64,000 nt of DNA from Cryptomeria japonica. Lineage: Eukaryota > Streptophyta > Pinopsida > Cupressales > Cupressaceae. The DNA lies in NCBI RefSeq assembly GCF_030272615.1, contig NC_081415.1, positions 231,765,303 through 231,829,302 of the forward strand, in the 5' to 3' direction. The position numbers were made by a program, and so were the translations under genes. Of the stretch, positions 58,109 to 64,000 are shown in pieces. Position 1 is the first letter of the stretch; each line of letters begins with the position of its first letter. The notes under the pieces are model-generated. The model had not been told where the DNA came from. It ran no database searches and was given only the letters and a program-made list of their open reading frames with translations.

Positions 58109-58655
58109 TAAATAATGCTTCCTTTGTCGTTTGTGCCCTCTTTTTTGGAAAAAAGAATAGGGTTAAAACAATAAGCACGTGCCTCTGTTGTAGCCGTACG
58201 GTAATGCTCTGTCCTTTCGTTGCCGTACCGTTAATATTCTGCTCCTCCCTGATGTGGCCCTCGTGCGATTTGCTGCTATGCTGGTGCGGGTTGCGTGTGT
58301 GGGCTGGGCCGACTGCGTGTTTATTTGCTTCTGCTGTGTTTGTGCTTTACGTTTGTGCGGGCTTTATGTTTGTGCGGGGCTTTACCACACGGTGGTGTCC
58401 ACCGTCGGTGGTCCTACCTCACGGTGTTGCCACCGCACGGTGGTCCCACCGTCAATGTTGCCACCGCACGATGGACCCACCATCGGTGGTCTCACCGTAC
58501 GGTGATTCCACCGTAGCTTCTTTCTTTTTTTTATTTTTATAAATTTCGGCCTACGGTCAGCTATTGTACGGACTTGAACGACCATACGGTTTTTTTATTA
58601 TTTATTTTTAATTATTTCGTCTATAGGGTCCGGGATCGGTCGCCCGTTCATGGTA
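58109..58655 (-). repeat. Spacer with CCACCG/CGGTGG palindrome cluster
   Basis: Within 58384-58516 perfect or near-perfect palindromes follow each other: CCACCGTCGGTGG (58399), CCACCGCACGGTGG (58430), CCACCATCGGTGG and CACCGTACGGTG (58493). CCGTACGG words also occur near 58193 and 58225. No gene is seen. The position between pol and ORF3 equals that of the CGTACG array in A. Confidence 0.8.
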
Positions 58656-59102
58656 CTATTTTAATTTCGACCCATTGACGGCGTCAGGTATCTCCTTCCC
58701 GTCGAGTGTCCACAACTTAATCGCCCCGTTGGCATTGACCTCGTGTACCTTGAAGGGCCCTAGCCATCGCACTTTAAATTTTCCTGGTTTGATTTCATTC
58801 TTCCCATTGAATTTCAACACTAACTGCCCAGGAGTAAACTTCATTCGCCGAAGATGCTTGTCATGCCAGACCTTCCATCTTTGCTGGGCTGCCTCTGTGG
58901 CCCATTGTGCCATCATTCTTTTTTCGTCCAACTTGCTTAAAGCATACAGTCTCTCCCTAAGGCTCTCCATATCCCTGAGTCTGTTCTCTACTGCAATGCA
59001 AAGGCTTGGCACCATGAATTCTGCTGGCACCACAGCGTCTTGCCCGTACATGAGTTGGAACGGAGCCTGGCCTGTGGTCACCTTGTAGGTTGTACGGTAG
59101 GC
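58656..59102 (-). pseudogene. Element B integrase C-terminus with GPY/F module
   Basis: Open from just after a TAG at 59100-59102, which stands inside the integrase (SVL stop AYRTTYKVTTGQ). It holds FQLMYGQDAVVPAEFMVPSL and the GPY/F core FKVRWLGPFKVHE, then ends at a TAG after NGSKLK. In A the frame runs about 58 residues further. There is no chromodomain. Confidence 0.85.
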
Positions 59103-59939
59103 CTACAAGACCGAAGGTAACTTTTCTTCCCAGTCTTCTCCCTCGACACCACACGACTTGTATATCACACTCACAAAAATCTTGTTGGTAGCCTTGGCGT
59201 GCCCATTGGCTCGCGAGTAATAGGGGCTAGATAGAGAATGGAAAATCTTGAATTTTGTAGTAAGGAGTTTAATCACGTGATTCACAAAATGTCCTCCTCT
59301 GTTGCTTGTCAATTGCATAGGGATCCCATACCATGTAATAATTTGCTCGTAGATGAATCTTGCTGTACTTATGGTCGAGTTGTTCGGTAGGGCTTGCGCT
59401 TCAACCCACTTGGTTAAATACTCGGTAGCTACCACAATGTAGCGACACCTCCGAGCGTGGCTCACCTTGAGCGGGCCGATAAAATCCAGCCCCCAGCGTT
59501 CGAATAATTCTTGAGCATGTGAAGGGTTGAGGGGCATGAAATCCCTTTTTAGCAGCCTCCCCGCTCTCTGGCAGGTATCACAACCTACTACCCATTCTCT
59601 TGCATCAGTATACAATGTGGGCCACCAGAGGCTTGCTAGCAATACCTTCATTGCTGTAGTGTCCGGTCCCATATGGCCTCCTGTGGGCCCCTCATGTGCT
59701 TCCCTCAAAATGCTTGGCACCTCTTCCTCCATCACACATCGACGTAACACCTCGTCAGGCCCCATTTTATACAATAACCCATTAATCAGCTGGAATGTGC
59801 GGCTTCTCAACACAAGCTTTCTTCGCTCTCCCGGCAGCATGCCTTGGGGGAACACAGGTGGAGAGATATTCCCCGATGGCAGTATGCCATGGTGGTAGTA
59901 CTGCGATCTTGAATAGGTGGGCGTCTGGAAAGTCATCAT
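59103..59939 (-). pseudogene. Element B integrase core with altered catalytic residues
   Basis: The zinc-binding region HEGPTGGHMGPD...CDTCQRAG is intact. The core starts DFIGPLKV with the first aspartate. The second site reads TSNRGGHF and the third ANGHAKATNK, so aspartate and glutamate are replaced by N and K. A keeps both. A frameshift separates this frame from RNase H (overlap 59782-59939). The enzyme could not insert DNA. Confidence 0.88.
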
Positions 59940-60870
59940 TTACCCCTTCTGGCGGCTCTCCAGACCTGATCTGGGACAATTGGTTAGCAATGACATGGCT
60001 TTTGCCTGGCCGTACAATTATTGTGAATGTAAACTCTTGCAGCAAGAGTAGCCATTGACTAATCCTTCCCTGAATTATCAGTTTGTTGACCAAGTACATG
60101 AGGGCTTTATGGTCCACGTAAAATGTGAACGGTGTCGCCAACAAATAGTGTCTGAATTTTGGTACCGCATAGATCATCCCCAGTGCCTCTTGTTCTGTTG
60201 TGCTGTAATTTTTCTCCGCTTTGGATAACAGTCTATTGGCAAAATAGACAGGATGATCCAACCCGTGATCTCCCACTTGGGCCAGTGTGGCACCGATCGC
60301 AAAGTTTAAAGCGTCCACATGGACATGGAACTCCTTGTCCCAGTTGGGGTAAGCGAGGATGGGAGCAGCTACCAGCCTCGTCTTCAATTCCTCAAATGCT
60401 TCACTCTCTAGGGTCCCCCAGGTGTACGACTCACCCTTGCGAGTAAGCTTGTCCAAGGGGTGGGATATTTGTGCAAAGTTTTTTATGAACCTCCTGTAAT
60501 AGCCGATATGGCCCAGGAAGGACTTTACCCTGGTGACATCTGTAGGAGGCTCCATCTCCACTATTACCCGTATTTTGTCTGGGTCCGTCTTCAGACCTGC
60601 TTTGCATACAATGTGCCCAAGCAATTTGCCTTGTGGTACCATAAATCGACATTTTTTTGGATTAAGGGCCAGCCTTGCCCTTCGGCATCTCTCCAGGCAC
60701 TCTTTGAGGGCTACCAAATGCGTATCTTGCTTGCTATAGATGGACCAATTGTCGAGGAAGGCTTTAAAATTCCCTACCGACATCTTATTGAATGTGTAGT
60801 ATAATTCGTTGGAATATTGCAGGTGCATTGCATAGGCCAAATGGCATCCAGTTGTATGCATAGACACCAT
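59782..60870 (-). pseudogene. Element B RT C-terminal part and RNase H
   Basis: The frame carries LDNWSIYSKQ at the RT active-site region, where the usual second aspartate is N, then GHIVCKAGLKTDPDK and the thumb (GHIGYYRRFIKNF). RNase H follows: HVDALNFAIGATLAQ, TTEQEALGMIYA, YVDHKALMYLVNK. It is joined to the RT palm at 60785-61480 by a frameshift near 60800. Confidence 0.85.
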
Positions 60871-61480
60871 CTTCGACCACGAAGGTGGTCTTTAGTTTAT
60901 CTTCCTTGGCGATTGAGATCTGGTTATATCGGGAAAATCCATCCAAAAACGAGTACATCTCATGGCCGGCCACCTCCTCCAGTATGCTATCCGTAAACGG
61001 GATTGGGAAGGGGTCTTTAATCGTTACTGCGTTGAGACACCGAAAGTCCACACAAATCCTTATTTGGTTAGCCGCCTCCTTTAGTGAAATGACTATGGGC
61101 GACACCCATTCGCTTGTCTGTACTTTAAAAATGATACCGGCCTCCAGCATTTTTTCTATCTCATCGTTCACCCGTGCTACATAGTTGCGGTTCATCCTAT
61201 ATGGTCTCTTTCGTACAGGGTGGGCTCCGGGTACCAACGGGATGCGGTGCACGCACAGTTTGGGAGGTACCCCCTTCAAGTCTTTGTACGTCCATGCAAA
61301 GACGTCTTTAAACTCCAGGAATATTTTGAAGGCCGCTGTCTTCAACACGGGATCCCAGTCATCCCCGACTAATATATTTCGTGGGTCCTCCTCCTTTCCC
61401 AGGTTTGTTGCCTTTAGCTTGGACTCTTCAAATTTAATTGGCTTGTCTTTCTCGAACTGATGTGCGGGTGCCTCGTCCAC
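60785..61480 (-). pseudogene. Element B RT N-terminal half
   Basis: Fingers and palm: NRNYVARVNDEIEKMLEAG, RICVDFRCLNAVTIKDPFP, SFLDGFSRYNQISIAKEDK, MPFGLCNAPAIFQ. The frame is continuous with the protease frame except for TGA at 61481, where A has CGG. It ends at a stop after a frameshift in LHIQ. Confidence 0.88.
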
Positions 61481-62095
61481 TCAAGCTTCCCCCTCCTTAT
61501 ATTCTCTGTATTCCGGAGGGAAGACCTCCAGATCGGCAGGCTCCTCTATCTGCAACATGTTGGAGTGAAAAACTTCGTAGTCCTCCATTTGCCAATGGAA
61601 GAGCCCTTTGAGTGAGCACACCTCATCTTTAGAACATCCCTCCAATTTGAGCACCCCTTCACTGTTCGGCTCCATCGCGTTCTTGCCCTTGCTTTCGTCG
61701 GGACCCCCTTCCCCTTTATAAGAGTCCTCTGAGTCCGAGTCGGAAGAAGCGAGCTCTTCGCCGACATCTTGGGTCCGTAGGTCAATGGTATATTTCTGCC
61801 CTCCCTTCTCCATGGAAAGTGTATTTTTCTTCCAGTTGTGGTTTACCCTCGCGGTGATCAACCACACTCTCCCCAGGATGGCATCATAGCCTTTCTTTTT
61901 CAAGGGAATAACTACAAAATCTAACAGGAAGGGCTGCGTACCAATTGTCACTTGCTGGGCCATCAATATGTTGAGTGGCTTGATGCCGTTTTGGTCGGCT
62001 CCTACCAGATTAAATGTGGATGGCCACAGGGTGGGTTTCCCTAGCCTCTTCCATGTCTCTTCTAGTAGTACATTCACCCCAGCACCTCCGTCCAC
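61481..62095 (-). pseudogene. Element B protease and acidic linker
   Basis: The active site VDGGAGVNVL comes two codons after a TAA, so the join to gag is broken. FLLDFVVIPLKKKGYDAILG matches A. The linker SSDSDSEDSYKGEGG and FHWQMEDYEVFH aligns with A, where the glutamine is TAG. Confidence 0.82.
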
Positions 62096-62202
62096 ACTTT
62101 AGAATGGTTCCAAGGATTGCCCATTTCTACCGCAGCTGGGTGTCTACCACTGTTCAAGGTTAGTAACATCGGGTCAGTCGAAGGGCTGGCGGGAACCTCC
62201 AC

Positions 62203-64000
62203 CTATGGTGCACTAGAAGGTACGTGTGCGGTGCTTAGTACATTGCTGAGGATGGCAGTCCTCAAATGTGGCATGGAATCTAGAAGGTCTTTTACCTTTA
62301 TCGGTACCTCCATCTGCAAGACTTGCCCAATAATATTCTTTTCTGCTTTCAAGCGGGTTGAGGGACTCACCGGCTCTGTGTTCTTCCGTCCCTCTGCCGC
62401 CATCTCCCGTTCAATGTCGGCCTTCGCCTCCCGCAGTCTCTCCTTCTTTGTGTGGGGGTCGGGATACGTTGCCTTCTTCGCCTGCGCGCGAGTGATCGCC
62501 AACACTTTGCCCGTCTTCTCAATATTGAGGAGATTGACCCCCTGTTTAGGGCATTTTGTGTCATCGTGATCCCCGGGGCCGCACCATCTACACAGGCTCT
62601 GGGGGGTTTCAGTATTCTGGCACTCCCGAGCGAAGTGCCCCCATTGGTTGTAGGCCCGACATTGGATTATTGGCCGCCCCTTAACGCCATATTGCATTCT
62701 GCTTTGATTGTTGTTGTTGTTGTTGTTGCCTCTCCCTCCTCTTCGGTTACCTCTGTAACCACCGGATGATGCAGTGGCGTCGGCTTGCGGCTGGGCAGAG
62801 CCCGTTGACAGTGAGGGTTGCTCTTGGGCGAAGAATACCTAGTTCCCTTTTGTTTTCATGTTGTAGGGGCATTCTTTGACGGCGTGTCCCAACATCTGGC
62901 CAATTTCGCAGAATGCCCTCTTCGGGCAGATGCCCTTTGTGTGACCTTCCTTACGATCAGTGCACCACACGTCTTTGTTTTTGCTCGTGCTTCCTTTCAT
63001 GTTCTTAAATTCCTTCAACATACGGTACATATCCTTTTGAAGAGCTTGCACCTTCTTACTTGATGATTCCTCACTACTACTTTCTCCCGAGGACTCCTCT
63101 TCTCTAGAGGACTTGTCCTTTTTCTTTCGCGATGTTTTGTCTTCACTTTCCAAATCCATCGCGCGGTTGTATGCATCATCGTATGAAGTGGGTGGTACAA
63201 TTTTCATCTTCCTCCGCAGGGATGACCGCAACCCTTCCACGAACCATCTCTTCTTTAGTCTGTCAGCCGGCTGGTTCTCCATCTTCCCTAGTAACTCCTT
63301 TAACCGTCGGCTGTATGTTCGCACTGTTTCGTGCTTTCCTTGCTTTGTGCTTAATATCTCCGCCAGGATCTCATTATCATCTCGAAGGAGTCGAAACTCC
63401 TTCTCAAAAGCTTTCTATAGGTCATCCCATGTTCCCATCTTTGTTTTATCCACATCAGAGTACCAATCAATGGCTGCTCCTCTCAGGGTGGCAGGGAACT
63501 GTACCACCCAATCTGCTTTGTCAACTACCTTGTTGGCTGACCTTATTGTCTCACATGTACGACAGTGCCGTACGGGGTCATCGTTGCCATCTCCATTGAA
63601 TTTAGGCAACTTCTCTTTGCCCGCCATCGATGGGGGTTGTCTTCCTGGAGGTGGCTGTGGCTGCGTCTGTGCGCAGCTCCCTCCGGCGTCGGTGGTGTGT
63701 CCTGCGTGGGTGACTGGAGGTACGGTGCTTTGCCGTGTGGCACCTGCAACTGTACGGTTGTCCTCCCCTCCGTTCTCCCCCGCACCCACTCCTGGCTCCC
63801 TCTGGTGATCCTCACTTTGTGGCGTAAGGGATAAGTTTCTAAACTGATCCCAGGTCTCTTCGATTAGATTCCTCCGTAACCTTGTTTCCTCCTGAAACTC
63901 TTCGTGGCTTCTCACCCTACGGTGTTCTGGCGACGAGTAGAAATTTTCCTTGGCTTCTGCACCCTCCGTGACACCTCCTTGGTTCCCTTTGGGCCACCCT
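62203..64000 (-). pseudogene. Element B Gag with four zinc-knuckle motifs, N-terminus outside window
   Basis: One frame runs from the window edge to TAG at 62203, broken by TAG at 63415 and 62839. The gag domain (IDWYSDVDKTKMGTWDDL, FEKEFRLL, TVRTYSRRLKELLGK, KKRWFVEGLRSSLRRKM) is followed by a serine/acidic linker. Knuckle-like motifs follow: CTDRKEGHTKGIC, CEIGQMLGHAVKEC, CRAYNQWGHFAREC and CRWCGPGDHDDTKC. Only the last has all four ligands; the second cysteine of the others is lost. An asparagine run (about 62708-62725) lies between the second and third. Confidence 0.85.

Larger units (their letters stand above)
55303..64000 (-). mobile_element. Element B: Ty3/gypsy (Ogre/Tat/Athila-type) with ORF3, minus strand, 5' end outside window
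   Basis: On the minus strand gag, protease, RT, RNase H, integrase, a short palindrome-rich spacer, ORF3, polypurine tract and 3' LTR follow in order. It is the same family as element A but better preserved and in the opposite orientation. Gag-pol has stops and frameshifts at about seven places, and the integrase lacks catalytic residues; ORF3 is open. The 5' LTR lies beyond base 64000. Confidence 0.92.

Noticed and set aside
1-64000. tRNA or rRNA genes
   Set aside because: No cloverleaf or rRNA core sequence was recognised; the tRNA-Met matches are only primer binding sites.

Overview
The window looks like nuclear DNA of a seed plant with very large, repeat-filled introns. A gymnosperm, probably a conifer, is my best guess. 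This rests on plant-type Ty3/gypsy and hAT elements, GT-AG introns, telobox motifs and a 34-kb intron; it is inference, because no species marker is present.

Only two pieces of a host gene were found. Two plus-strand exons (10715-10895 and 45190-45309) have consensus splice sites and matching phase. Together they read like the N-terminal region of a plant NAD kinase (NADK1 type). Everything else is intron filled with transposable elements. The kinase domain would lie beyond base 64000.

Region by region: (1) 1-9112, element A, a decayed plus-strand Ty3/gypsy element of the Ogre/Tat/Athila type, cut by the window start. It has an extra third ORF (ORF3) between pol and the 3' LTR. (2) 9645-10195, a small GGATAC-rich element, then exon 1. 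(3) 11846-12775, a GC-rich non-autonomous hAT element with an 8-bp target duplication. (4) 14030-16300, a minus-strand chromovirus integrase relic (G), split by a second hAT element at 14578-15697, also with an 8-bp duplication. (5) 16910-22430, element E (minus): an LTR, an ORF3 leader, an internal TATA box, an array of eight 35-nt hairpins about 185 bp apart, and a strand-asymmetric tract. (6) 23594-28983, element C, a nearly complete young chromovirus with the 5-bp duplication TGAAA. (7) 29142-29401, a copia-like LTR. (8) 30278-36105, element F, a large non-autonomous LTR element with the duplication CTTAT and no recognisable gag-pol. (9) 37740-43514, element D (plus): a repeat array, an internal TATA box, a leader intron, a long broken ORF3 and an LTR related to that of E. 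(10) Exon 2, then about 9 kb of intron with little that I recognise. (11) 55303-64000, element B, a minus-strand relative of A cut by the window end. Its ORF3 is open for 820 codons while gag and pol are broken.

The most interesting theme is ORF3. It occurs in A, B and, remotely, D: an N-terminal domain with a shared W...D...KTF.M signature, a disordered middle with a basic cluster, and a helical C-terminus. In all four elements that carry ORF3 or its leader (A, B, D, E) a repeat array lies upstream of it, palindromic in A, B and E. In D and E an identical 13-bp TATA block follows, and in D a leader intron. I infer that these elements express ORF3 from its own internal promoter.
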